This document shows positions 1 to 7,470 of a stretch of DNA of 22,776 bases, piece after piece. How positions within the stretch are numbered: position 1 is the first letter of the stretch; each line of letters begins with the position of its first letter. The position numbers and the translations under genes were made by a program. This DNA is from JAJFFW01 sp963922595 (GTDB taxonomy: Bacteria > Pseudomonadota > Alphaproteobacteria > Caulobacterales > Parvularculaceae), in contig CAWUIM010000052.1 of NCBI GenBank assembly GCA_963922595.1, positions 1 to 22,776 of the forward strand, in the 5' to 3' direction. The notes under the pieces are model-generated. The model was not told the DNA's origin, did no database searches, and worked only from the letters and a program-made list of their open reading frames with translations.

Positions 1-1116
1 ATGGGTATGCGGCGCCCGTTGCGGGAGCGCTGGCTCAAAAAGGGCGGCGCGGCGTCGTCGCAGAATGTGCTGGCGACCGACGCCATCGGCGGCTTGACGG
101 CGGCGTCAAAGGCGACGCGCTTGTTTTTACAGTCCGCCATTCTGGGTGTGGGCGCGCTATTGGCGATCGGAGGGCAGGTGACGCCCGGCGTTATGATTGC
201 GGCCTCAATCATCACCGGCCGCGCGCTCGCGCCGGTGGAAATCGTCACGAGCCAATGGCGGAATTTTGCGTTGACGAGACTGTCATACAAACGTCTCGCC
301 AAGTTCCTCGCGTCTGCGCCGGCCGAGACTGAAAAGACGGCGCTGCCTGCGCCGCGCGGCGCGATCAAGGTTGAACGCCTTTATTGCCAGCCGGGCACGG
401 CCAAACGTCCTGTCCTGAAAAACATCTCTTTTGAGGTTGACGCGGGCGAGGCGATTGGCGTGGTGGGCCCGAGCGCGGCCGGAAAGTCGACGCTTGCGCG
501 CGCCCTCGTGGGCGTTGAAGCGCCGCGCGCCGGCGAGATTCGCCTCGACGGCGCGTTGCTAAGTCAATGGGAGCGTGACGCGCTCGGCGCTCATATTGGT
601 TTTTTACCGCAGGATATCGAATTATTCGCCGGAACTGCTGCGGAGAATATCAGCCGCTTCGCCAGTGATCCGGACGCCGATCAAATAATTGCGGCTGCGA
701 AAGCGGCGGGCGCCCATGACATGATTTTATCCTTCGCCGATGGGTACGACACCGAAATCGGTGAACGCGGCGCGCATATCTCCGCGGGTCAACGCCAGCG
801 ATTGGGTCTGGCGCGCGCCCTTTACGGCGACCCTGCGATCGTCGTTCTGGATGAGCCGAACGCCAATCTCGACGGCGAAGGCGACGCCGCGCTCGCGCAA
901 GCGGTGAAAGGCCTCAAAACGCGCGGCGCGACAACAATCGTGGTGGCTCATCGGCCAAGCGCGATCGCCTTTGTTGATAAGCTCCTCCTACTGATCGACG
1001 GGGAAGTGCGCGCCTTTGGCCCCCGCGATGAAATTCTGAAACAGATTGCGCCGAGCCAGGTTACAAGTTTCAGAAAACCCGAACTGAGAAAAGAAGATGC
1101 AAGCGGCGCCGCCTAA
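1..1116 (+). CDS. Type I secretion ABC transporter (permease/ATPase), 5' end missing
   Basis: This is the inner-membrane ABC component that energises one-step export of a protein, often an RTX-type protein, through a type I secretion channel. The visible 371 residues hold the end of the transmembrane domain (about 40-75) and a full nucleotide-binding domain. Walker A is GPSAAGKST at 156-164, the signature ISAGQ at 260-264, Walker B VVLDE at 281-285, the D-loop NANLD just after it, and the switch His is H317. PrtD-type proteins are usually well over 550 residues and the frame is open to base 1, so the first in-frame ATG is probably internal and the gene begins outside the window. The stop lies inside the next gene (20-base overlap), so the two are cotranscribed and probably translationally coupled. 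The substrate and the outer-membrane TolC-like partner are not in the window. Confidence 0.9.
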   Translation: MGMRRPLRERWLKKGGAASSQNVLATDAIGGLTAASKATRLFLQSAILGVGALLAIGGQVTPGVMIAASIITGRALAPVEIVTSQWRNFALTRLSYKRLAKFLASAPAETEKTALPAPRGAIKVERLYCQPGTAKRPVLKNISFEVDAGEAIGVVGPSAAGKSTLARALVGVEAPRAGEIRLDGALLSQWERDALGAHIGFLPQDIELFAGTAAENISRFASDPDADQIIAAAKAAGAHDMILSFADGYDTEIGERGAHISAGQRQRLGLARALYGDPAIVVLDEPNANLDGEGDAALAQAVKGLKTRGATTIVVAHRPSAIAFVDKLLLLIDGEVRAFGPRDEILKQIAPSQVTSFRKPELRKEDASGAA

Positions 1117-2443
1117 CGATTCCGATATAGATTCTGCAAAAGGCGCGGGCATTCCGCGATCGGAATCATTTTTTGTCCGTCTTGGCTTTGCTGTTATTGC
1201 GGTCGTCTTCGGCGGGGGCTTTTTGTGGTCAACGCTCGCGCCGATCGACGGCGCAATTATCGCCACCGGCCAGGTCGTGGTGGAAAGCAATCGCAAGGCC
1301 GTACAGCACCTCGAAGGCGGGATGGTCAGCGAAATCCTTGTGCGTGAAGGTGAGAAAGTCGAAGCGGGCGCTGTGCTTGCGCGCCTTGAGGACACCACCC
1401 AATCAGCGAATCTTGCGCTTGTCGACAGTCAGTTGACAGAGCTTTATGCGCGGCGCGCCCGGCTTGAGGCCGAACGGGACGGCGCGACGCAAATCGCTGC
1501 GGCGCGCGGCGTTGCGGCTGTCTTAAGCCTGGAAAGTTTCAACGAAAAACTCGCCGGCCAAACACAACTCTTTGACGCCCGGCGAACGACAAAGGCGACA
1601 CAGGTGGCGCTTCTTGAAGAGCGTATCGTTCAGCAGAGCGAACGGATCGCTGGCCTTAATGCCCAAATCGCGTCCGTGCGGCAGCAACTTGTTCTGATTA
1701 AGGACGAATTGGACGGGGTGCGTAAGCTTCACGAACAGGGCTTCGCCCCGAAAACCCGGTTGCGTGAACTGGAGCGCGAAAGTGAAGCGCTTGGCGGCGA
1801 GAGCGGCGCCTTACGCGCGTCCATCGCTGAAGCGCAAAGCATCATCTCCGAGGCGAAGCTTGAAATCGGACGGTTAAATGAAACCGGCCGCGAAGAAGCG
1901 ATTGCAGAATTGCGCGATGCGGAAGTCACCATCGCCGAACTCGAGGAACGCCGGATCGCCGCGGCGGACGCATTTCAGCGAACCATCATTGTCGCGCCGC
2001 AAGCGGGCAGGATCATTGGCCTGTCGGTGCATACAGTCGGCGCAGTGGTGGCGGCGGGTGCGCCGTTAATGGAAATCGTGCCTGAAAACGATCGCCTCCG
2101 GATCGCGGCGCGGATCGCGCCTCAGGATGTGGACAGGGTCCGCATGGGGCAAGAAACGCTTATTCGCTTCACGGCGTTCGGGACGCGCCGGACGCCCGAG
2201 ACGGACGGAAAGGTCGCCACCGTTTCGGCCGACAGCCTAATCGACGAAACCACCGGCGCACCTTACTATCTCGTTTTCGTAGAGATCCCGGAAGGCGAAG
2301 AACTCCTGACGTTGCTCAATGGCGAACGCCTCGTTCCGGGTATGCCGGTGGAGGCGTTTATCCGAACCGGAAAACGCTCTGCAATTAGTTATTTCTTGAA
2401 GCCGCTAACGGACTCATTTGCGAGATCGCTTCGCGAGGAATAG
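1097..2443 (+). CDS. HlyD family type I secretion membrane fusion protein
   Basis: This is the periplasmic adaptor joining the inner-membrane ABC transporter to a TolC-like outer-membrane channel. The 448 residues show a short cytoplasmic N-terminus, one membrane helix at about 27-47, and a beta/lipoyl-like half motif (around GQVVVESNRKAVQHLEGG) at about 58-75. A long charged helical hairpin, probably coiled coil, spans about 95-290. A second lipoyl half (IIVAPQAGRIIGL) and a C-terminal beta domain typical of HlyD/PrtE follow. The start overlaps the ABC gene by 20 bases, the usual arrangement for these pairs. Its last 59 bases overlap the 3' end of the convergent DUF2147 gene, so there is no terminator between them. 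Confidence 0.92.
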   Translation: MQAAPPNDSDIDSAKGAGIPRSESFFVRLGFAVIAVVFGGGFLWSTLAPIDGAIIATGQVVVESNRKAVQHLEGGMVSEILVREGEKVEAGAVLARLEDTTQSANLALVDSQLTELYARRARLEAERDGATQIAAARGVAAVLSLESFNEKLAGQTQLFDARRTTKATQVALLEERIVQQSERIAGLNAQIASVRQQLVLIKDELDGVRKLHEQGFAPKTRLRELERESEALGGESGALRASIAEAQSIISEAKLEIGRLNETGREEAIAELRDAEVTIAELEERRIAAADAFQRTIIVAPQAGRIIGLSVHTVGAVVAAGAPLMEIVPENDRLRIAARIAPQDVDRVRMGQETLIRFTAFGTRRTPETDGKVATVSADSLIDETTGAPYYLVFVEIPEGEELLTLLNGERLVPGMPVEAFIRTGKRSAISYFLKPLTDSFARSLREE

Positions 2444-2885
2444 ACGCGAGTTTGTCCTTCGCACGCTCCCAAACATAGCCTTTGCACAGACCCGGTCCAA
2501 TACAGCCGGTTATCTTCAACCGGTCCGAATCGAGGATTTTCACTTTCGAGCTGTATGTTTTTCCCGTTCGTGGATCGTAAAGCGTCCCATTGCTCCACTT
2601 CGTCATGCCCACCATCTTCAGGCCGTGCAAAATTCGCACGCCCAGTAACGGCCGGCTCTGAAGTGTAGGATCAGGATTATTCCGGTCCGTTTGCGCGACC
2701 TCCTCGTAAGCGTGCGCGACGAGATCGGCGCACAAAAGCGCGCCGCAATTTTCGATGGCGATTATCGCATCGCGATCAGGCGTCACCCACTGACCATAGA
2801 TATCAAGCGCGTCGGCGGCTTTGGCGCCGCTTGGCGCGACTACACTCAACATCGCGGCGGATGCCCAAATGAAACGCAACAGCAT
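2385..2885 (-). CDS. DUF2147 family exported protein
   Basis: A 166-residue exported protein of unknown function. It begins with a signal peptide (about residues 1-23, ending SGAKA-AD). The mature part has DUF2147 features: a GQW start, an IENCG...LCADLV segment with paired cysteines, a central DPRTGKTYSSKVKILD stretch, and a closing LKITGCIGPGLCKGYVWER segment with two more cysteines. The domain is expected to form a small beta barrel in the periplasm. The ATG has a good ribosome binding site (GGGAG) about 8 bases upstream. The 3' end runs 59 bases into the convergent hlyD-like gene. The reaction or ligand is not known. Confidence 0.85.
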   Translation of the reverse strand: MLLRFIWASAAMLSVVAPSGAKAADALDIYGQWVTPDRDAIIAIENCGALLCADLVAHAYEEVAQTDRNNPDPTLQSRPLLGVRILHGLKMVGMTKWSNGTLYDPRTGKTYSSKVKILDSDRLKITGCIGPGLCKGYVWERAKDKLASIPREAISQMSPLAASRNN

Positions 2886-3059
2886 TCAGGTCTCCCTCAC
2901 TACACATGCGTTAGATAACGTGAGCAATTCGCCTGCTGAAATCGCATATGCGTGAGCGGCGACATTGTGATCGTGCGTGATCGCTAAGTTGGCGCCGACC
3001 CTCCAGATCTGAGCGCGTGAGCAAGCGCCGCCATTCTCAAAATGGGGCGGAAAATTTTT

Positions 3060-3080
3060 TGTAAAAGATATTTGACATTT
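3060..3080 (+). promoter_or_regulatory. Candidate repressor operator, copy 1
   Basis: The first 18 bases, TGTAAAAGATATTTGACA (3060-3077), form an imperfect palindrome matching in 7 of 9 half-site positions. The full 21 bases agree with copy 2 at 3097-3117 in 18 positions. The right half contains the candidate -35 hexamer. The likely binder is the XRE regulator at 3605, by inference from position. Confidence 0.55.
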
Positions 3081-3100
3081 TTCCCTTCAATTCCTATGTA
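3072..3100 (+). promoter_or_regulatory. Candidate sigma70-type promoter of the membrane protein/XRE cassette
   Basis: TTGACA at 3072-3077 is a consensus -35 hexamer. After 17 bases comes TATGTA (3095-3100), a weak -10. The -35 lies inside operator copy 1 and the -10 overlaps the start of copy 2, so a bound repressor would be expected to exclude RNA polymerase. Transcription would start near 3107, leaving a leader of about 30 bases with the ribosome binding site AAGGA (3125-3129) before the ATG at 3137. Confidence 0.5.
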
Positions 3101-3117
3101 AAACATGTTGGACATTT
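3097..3117 (+). promoter_or_regulatory. Candidate repressor operator, copy 2
   Basis: The first 18 bases, TGTAAAACATGTTGGACA (3097-3114), form a palindrome centred on CATG with 7 of 9 half-site positions matching. The copy starts 37 bases after copy 1. The region lies over the -10 and the predicted transcription start. Confidence 0.55.
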
Positions 3118-3136
3118 ACGTGGAAAGGACCGCTTT

Positions 3137-3604
3137 ATGACGCAAGCTGAAAAATATGCGTGGGGCTCGCTTGTGACCACTGGTTTCATCTTCTGGTTTT
3201 TTCAAAACGCTATGCTTGACGGGTGGCAGGTTCGTCAGATGCAAGCGCCCGCGCTTCTGGGCAAATTCGTGATTACGATTATCATGTTTGTTGTAGCCGA
3301 AGCGATAATCGCAGGCTCAATTGCGCTAATGGGCGGGTCGGATGATATTGAAAAAGACGAGCGCGATCTCCTGATCGAGATGAAAGCGGAGCAAAACGCC
3401 AGTTGGTTCATGGGTTCAGCGCTGCTGATTTTGATCGGCCAAATGCTCATCGGCGGCGTAATCAGGGGTCACGAATTCGTGCAGTTTGATCTTACCCAAC
3501 CCTCAAGTTTGTTCTTTGTACTGTATAGCGTGGTTATCATTGCAACAATTGTACAGAGAGTTTCGACGCTCGCCCTTTACGGCATGGCGAGCGCGCGCGC
3601 TTAG
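3137..3604 (+). CDS. Four-helix inner-membrane protein (DUF2178-like) paired with an XRE regulator
   Basis: A 155-residue membrane protein with four predicted helices at about 8-24, 41-65, 89-108 and 122-141. A conserved-looking charged loop (KDERDLLIEMKAEQNAS, 73-89) sits between helices 2 and 3. This DERD-loop layout resembles small membrane proteins (DUF2178-like) commonly encoded next to XRE repressors. The family match is from memory of the pattern, and no biochemical function is known. The ATG is preceded by AAGGA with a 7-base spacer. The stop TAG is directly followed by the ATG of the regulator, so the two should be translated together. It lies downstream of a promoter with two palindromic sites, probably repressed by its partner. 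Confidence 0.75.
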   Translation: MTQAEKYAWGSLVTTGFIFWFFQNAMLDGWQVRQMQAPALLGKFVITIIMFVVAEAIIAGSIALMGGSDDIEKDERDLLIEMKAEQNASWFMGSALLILIGQMLIGGVIRGHEFVQFDLTQPSSLFFVLYSVVIIATIVQRVSTLALYGMASARA

Positions 3605-3832
3605 ATGAGGAGAAAGCCGCCCAAGGGGCGCGTCGAAAATCAAATCCGCGAGCGCCGCAAGGAGGCGGGGCTCACGCAGCAAGCGCTCGCCGACCAGGTG
3701 GGCGCCACGCGCCAGACAATTGTCGCGATCGAGCAGGGGAAGTACGCGCCGTCGTTAGAGCTGGCGTTTCGAATCGCCCGCGCTTTTGAGGCTGATTTTG
3801 AGGCGGTGTTTCAGTTCGACCCGAAGGGGTAA
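3605..3832 (+). CDS. XRE family (Cro/CI-type) transcriptional regulator
   Basis: A 75-residue single-domain DNA-binding protein. Residues 10-65 form an HTH_3 fold: the ERRKEAGLTQQALADQVGATRQTI segment carries the helix-turn-helix, followed by the family-typical AIEQGKYAPSLELAFRIARAF. It has no sensor or dimerisation extension beyond a short C-terminus, like other compact YozG-type regulators. Its ATG abuts the TAG of the membrane protein gene without a gap. The likely targets are the two palindromes at 3060-3117, giving autorepression of the cassette. This is inferred from position and not shown by the sequence. Confidence 0.9.
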   Translation: MRRKPPKGRVENQIRERRKEAGLTQQALADQVGATRQTIVAIEQGKYAPSLELAFRIARAFEADFEAVFQFDPKG

Positions 3833-3967
3833 AATCCTCAAAAAGTCCTGCATTCTTGCCGATTTGAGACCAAATTAGCGCTGGACCGAGAGCCAGTTGC
3901 GGTAAGCGGTCTGGGGCGTCGCCGCCAAAATCGGTATAGTGCCTCAAAACGGCAGGAGTAACGCCAC

Positions 3968-4651
3968 ATGATTCAGGTTCCACGTATCGCAGCGGTTGGC
4001 CTCGCGTCCCTTCTTCTCGCAACCGCAGCATTCGCGGGTGACGGCGCTCACAAGCATAAGGGCGATCACGGCCCGAAAATCTCGAAAACGTACGATCTGA
4101 AGAATTTTGAAAAGATCTACGCCGCAGGGGTCTACGAGATTGAGGTGACCGTCGGCGAGCCTTTCGCCGTGGAGCTCACTGGATATGAAAGCGACATGGC
4201 GCGTACGAATTTGAAGGTCAAAAACGGATATTTGAAACTCGACCACACGGACCGCGGCCTATGGGGCCGCAAGAGCAACCATCACAGTGTGACCGCAAAA
4301 ATCTCGATGCCGGATCTAAAGAGCGTCGATGTTTCCGGCGTGGTCGACGGATGGATCAAGGGTATTGATGCGCAGCGATTTGACGTGACCGTTTCCGGCG
4401 TCGGGGACCTGGATCTCGAGGGCGCATGTGAAGTTCTGAAAGCGCGCATCTCGGGCGTTGGGGATGTGACGGCGCGGCGGTTGGAATGCCGGCAAGTGGA
4501 TGTGGCGGTGTCCGGCGTTGGCGACGCCAGCGTTTACGCCAGCGAAGAAATTGACGCCACGGTGTCCGGCATGGGCGATATTGACGTCTTCGGGTCGCCC
4601 GAAAAAGTGCGCGAGACAAGCGGCATGTTTTCAGAGGTGACGCTGCGCTGA
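3968..4651 (+). CDS. Exported DUF2807 (head-GIN) beta-repeat protein
   Basis: A 227-residue exported protein. A signal peptide (about 1-23, ending AAFAG) is followed by a short His/Lys-rich linker (residues 25-36, AHKHKGDHG). A DUF2807 domain, predicted to fold as a right-handed beta helix, fills the rest. Five repeat starts are visible: VSGVVDG at 122, VSGVGDL at 142, ISGVGDV at 161, VSGVGDA at 181 and VSGMGDI at 199, spaced 18-20 residues as expected for successive helix turns. The ATG has AGGAG at 3954-3958. Databases often name this family putative auto-transporter adhesin, but no transporter domain is present and a function cannot be assigned. It is convergent with the DUF547 gene, with 28 bases between the stops. 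Confidence 0.85.
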   Translation: MIQVPRIAAVGLASLLLATAAFAGDGAHKHKGDHGPKISKTYDLKNFEKIYAAGVYEIEVTVGEPFAVELTGYESDMARTNLKVKNGYLKLDHTDRGLWGRKSNHHSVTAKISMPDLKSVDVSGVVDGWIKGIDAQRFDVTVSGVGDLDLEGACEVLKARISGVGDVTARRLECRQVDVAVSGVGDASVYASEEIDATVSGMGDIDVFGSPEKVRETSGMFSEVTLR

Positions 4652-4679
4652 CCGCCAGTGAATATCTGCGGGCGCTATG

Positions 4680-5495
4680 TTATTTTTGTTCGTTCAAAGA
4701 CCAATCATAATCATATTTGCGAATCCGGCTGACGCCTTCAAGCGCGTTCAACAATTCCGGCTCCGCATATTCGCGCCAATGTGCAATTTTGCTGGCGTCA
4801 TTGCCGCCAAAATCCTTGCCATACCAATTATAGATCGAAGACGCCGTGATCCGGCCGTTGCGCACCGAAACGCCTCGCGGGTGATTAATATAGCCGCGCG
4901 CCGCTTCAGTCAGACGCGCGTCGAGGTCTGCGCCGGTCCATGGCGTTTGCGAAAGGTTAGGGCAGCCGATTGACGCGCAATTGACCACATAGTGAACGCG
5001 CGGCTCGTCCCAGAATTCGCGAAGGATGTCGTGCTCGATATTATTGAGGGACAGCTCTTGCCCGTTGACCGTCGCCAGTTTCCGGCCCCACGGGCCGAGC
5101 GAAACGAGCCCCGACTTAATATCGCGTATGCTCTTAACCGGGTAATTATCGAGAATTACTTTGACCGTGACGGCGTTATAAAGATTGCCCCAATAGGCGA
5201 ACGCTTCGTCTTTGTTCAGTTGAGTCGGATCGATCGCTTCCAGGCTCTCAATATAGCCGTTTAGTTGAGCAACTGCTTGTGGATCGGCTTTGGCCGCAGC
5301 GTACTTCACCAGAACGATGCCGGTGTCGTCCGTCGCCGTGTAAGCGGAAAGGAAGGCCGCATAGGCGCTGTTATCAATGCGCGTTTCGCTGTCCTGTGAG
5401 AAACGGTCAAAAATCTTGAATTCGTCCTTCGCCTCGGCGTTCGCCGTGAGAACGAGAGCGAGTAGCGCTGCTGCGAAAATCCGTAAACCCTGCAT
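4680..5495 (-). CDS. DUF547 family exported protein
   Basis: A 271-residue exported protein with a signal peptide (about 1-22, ending ANAEAKD). The DUF547 hallmarks appear in order: AFAYWGNLYNAVTVKVIL (about 98-115), LSLNNIEHDILR (about 148-159), the cysteine motif NCASIGCPNLS (about 172-182), SSIYNWYGKDFGG, and a YDYDWSLN ending. The family has been compared with papain/transglutaminase-like folds because of its conserved Asn, His and Cys, but I know of no established activity. The ribosome binding site is AAAGGA, 8 bases before the ATG. It is transcribed away from the nuo genes and shares the 401-base region at 5496-5896 with them. Here it sits where nuoA-G would be expected. Confidence 0.88.
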   Translation of the reverse strand: MQGLRIFAAALLALVLTANAEAKDEFKIFDRFSQDSETRIDNSAYAAFLSAYTATDDTGIVLVKYAAAKADPQAVAQLNGYIESLEAIDPTQLNKDEAFAYWGNLYNAVTVKVILDNYPVKSIRDIKSGLVSLGPWGRKLATVNGQELSLNNIEHDILREFWDEPRVHYVVNCASIGCPNLSQTPWTGADLDARLTEAARGYINHPRGVSVRNGRITASSIYNWYGKDFGGNDASKIAHWREYAEPELLNALEGVSRIRKYDYDWSLNEQK

Positions 5496-5896
5496 GCCCG
5501 AGTCCTTTCGTCAAAACGGTCAGAGCGATCGGTCCGGTCTAACGGCAATCGGTGCAGAAGTCGCCGGGGAAGCGCTCTCAGATCCAACACGTTTGCGTCA
5601 CGATTTGGTGACAACTTTTTTGCGCCAGGTGCGAAATCAACGACGTTTGCTGCATTCTGAGAGGCAGTGATTATGCGGCTTTCAGTGAGATACTGGACAA
5701 TTTGTGGGAAACTTATGCACCCCCCAATTCGCCGCCCGTATACTACGGCCTGATGTTGAAGCCGGGGCGCGTCACAGGGCGGCGCCGGTCGCAAGGAAGG
5801 ATGAGTGCAGATCTATAGTCAGAAACAGTCGCCGCGACCGAATTTCCTACCGAAAACGGGTGACTGGACCGTCGATCCGCTTTAAGAGGCGCCCAT
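5496..5896. other. 401-base intergenic region between DUF547 and nuoH
   Basis: This must hold the promoters of both divergent units. I see a perfect short inverted repeat GTCAC-N6-GTGAC at 5597-5612, which could be an operator. TATACT at 5739-5744 is a good -10 match without a clear -35. A 26-codon ORF (5805-5885) has a ribosome binding site and ends 11 bases before nuoH. I found no NuoG C-terminus or other recognisable gene remnant. Confidence 0.5.
5805..5885 (+). CDS. Possible 26-residue leader peptide ahead of nuoH
   Basis: A GTG-initiated ORF of 26 codons follows AAGGA (5793-5797, 7-base spacer), one of the better ribosome binding sites nearby. The product is polar, with PRPNFLPKTGDWTVDPL near its end. 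I do not recognise it. Its TAA is immediately followed by GAGG, which serves nuoH, so translation could be coupled. A TGA lies directly before the GTG, so it cannot be extended upstream. It may be fortuitous. Confidence 0.3.
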   Translation: MQIYSQKQSPRPNFLPKTGDWTVDPL

Positions 5897-6979
5897 ATGG
5901 AAGCTTTCTGGACATACATCTCGTCGCGCCCCACCGACGCGGGCTGGATCAACTGGCTCGTGCCGGTTCTCGTGCAGTCGCTCGCCATCGTTTTGACGCT
6001 GCTCGTGGCGCAGGCGTTCTTGATGTATTTCGACCGGAAAGTCTGGGCGGCGGTTCAAATGCGCAAGGGGCCGAACGTGGTCGGCCCGTTCGGATTGCTC
6101 CAGTCTTTCGCGGACCTTTTCAAGTTTGTTTTCAAGGAAATGATCATCCCCGCAGGGGTGAACAAAACCGTCTTTATTCTGGCGCCGATGATCACCTTCG
6201 TTTTGGCGCTGATTGGCTGGGCGGTGATACCGGTCGGGCCGGGCCTTGTGGTTTCCGACATTAATGTCGGCGTTCTCTATCTTTTCGCGGTCTCGTCGCT
6301 TGGCGTTTACGGCGTGATCATGGGCGGTTGGGCCTCCAATTCGAAATATGCGTTCCTCGGATCGTTGCGTTCTGCCGCGCAGATGGTCTCCTACGAGGTG
6401 GCCATCGGGTTGACGATCCTGTGCGTTGTGCTGGTGGTCGGCTCGGTGAACCTGACCGATATCGTTAACAGCCAGACGCGCGCCGGCGGCGGTTTCTGGA
6501 ACTGGAATTTCGTAACGCTATTCCCGATGTTCGTCGTCTTCTTTATCGCCGCGCTCGCGGAAACCAATCGCCCGCCGTTTGATCTGCCGGAAGCGGAATC
6601 CGAACTCGTCGCCGGGTATCAGGTTGAGTATTCCTCGACGCTGTTCCTGATGTTCATGATCGGGGAGCTGGCGAACATCGTCCTCATGTGCGCGATGCTG
6701 ACGCTCTTGTTCTTCGGCGGCTGGCATTCACCGTTGCCCCATGACTGGGCGCCATTCCTGAATTCAGTGCCAGTCTTTTGGTTTTGCATGAAGATCATTT
6801 TCTTTTTCTTCTTGTTCGCGATGGTGAAGGCGATCGTGCCGCGATACCGCTACGATCAGTTGATGCGCATCGGGTGGAAGATCTTCCTGCCGCTTTGCCT
6901 GGTTTATGTGACGCTGTTGGCGGGCGTTCAAATCGCCATTCCTTCTTTCGCTGATTATTACCAAAGCTGGAGGTCCTAA
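5897..6979 (+). CDS. nuoH: NADH-quinone oxidoreductase subunit H
   Basis: This is the membrane subunit of complex I that forms the quinone-binding chamber with NuoB/NuoD and connects to the proton channels. The 360 residues carry about eight helices and clear hallmarks: YFDRKVWAAVQMRKGPNVVGPFG near 40-65, FADLFKFVFKE, the SLRSAAQMVSYEVAIG segment, and the invariant loop ETNRPPFDLPEAESELVAGYQVEYS. The ATG has GAGG (5886-5889) upstream. It is the first nuo gene in this window and is not preceded by nuoG, so it is transcribed from its own upstream region. nuoI follows after two bases. Confidence 0.98.
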   Translation: MEAFWTYISSRPTDAGWINWLVPVLVQSLAIVLTLLVAQAFLMYFDRKVWAAVQMRKGPNVVGPFGLLQSFADLFKFVFKEMIIPAGVNKTVFILAPMITFVLALIGWAVIPVGPGLVVSDINVGVLYLFAVSSLGVYGVIMGGWASNSKYAFLGSLRSAAQMVSYEVAIGLTILCVVLVVGSVNLTDIVNSQTRAGGGFWNWNFVTLFPMFVVFFIAALAETNRPPFDLPEAESELVAGYQVEYSSTLFLMFMIGELANIVLMCAMLTLLFFGGWHSPLPHDWAPFLNSVPVFWFCMKIIFFFFLFAMVKAIVPRYRYDQLMRIGWKIFLPLCLVYVTLLAGVQIAIPSFADYYQSWRS

Positions 6980-6981
6980 GA

Positions 6982-7470
6982 ATGTCGCGGATCGCTCAAG
7001 CGATTAAGGGTTTTGCGCTCGCCGATTTTGTCGGGGCGTTCATGCTGGCGATGCGCTATTATTTCCGCCCGAAACCGACCGTGAATTACCCGTTTGAAAA
7101 AGGCCCGCTGTCGCCGCGTTTCCGCGGAGAGCATGCGTTGCGCCGCTATCCGAACGGCGAAGAACGATGCATCGCTTGCAAATTGTGCGAGGCGGTTTGT
7201 CCGGCGCAGGCGATCACCATTGAAGCCGAGCCGCGCGATGACGGCTCCCGGCGCACGACGCGATACGATATCGATATGACAAAGTGTATCTATTGCGGCT
7301 TCTGTCAGGAGGCCTGCCCTGTGGACGCGATCGTGGAGGGCCCGAATTTCGAATTCGCGACCGAGACGCGCGAGGAGCTGTTTTACGACAAGGATCGCCT
7401 GCTTGCGAACGGCGACCGCTGGGAAAGAGAGATCGCAAAAAATCTGGAACTTGATGCGCCGTATCGATAG
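6982..7470 (+). CDS. nuoI: NADH-quinone oxidoreductase subunit I
   Basis: This is the peripheral-arm subunit carrying the two [4Fe-4S] clusters N6a and N6b, which pass electrons toward the quinone. The 162 residues include two ferredoxin motifs, with cysteines 63, 66, 69, 73 (CIACKLCEAVCP) and 102, 105, 108, 112 (CIYCGFCQEACP). The N-terminal amphipathic segment RYYFRPKPTVNYPFEKGPLSPRFRGEH is the normal alphaproteobacterial/mitochondrial TYKY form. GGAGG at 6970-6974 lies in the end of nuoH. A gap of 112 bases separates it from the likely nuoJ start, the longest gap in this nuo cluster. Confidence 0.98.
   Translation: MSRIAQAIKGFALADFVGAFMLAMRYYFRPKPTVNYPFEKGPLSPRFRGEHALRRYPNGEERCIACKLCEAVCPAQAITIEAEPRDDGSRRTTRYDIDMTKCIYCGFCQEACPVDAIVEGPNFEFATETREELFYDKDRLLANGDRWEREIAKNLELDAPYR

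Noticed and set aside
5612..5816. Open plus-strand frame between DUF547 and nuoH that could be a NuoG remnant
   Set aside because: The translation shows no NuoG C-terminal features and the frame has no credible start.
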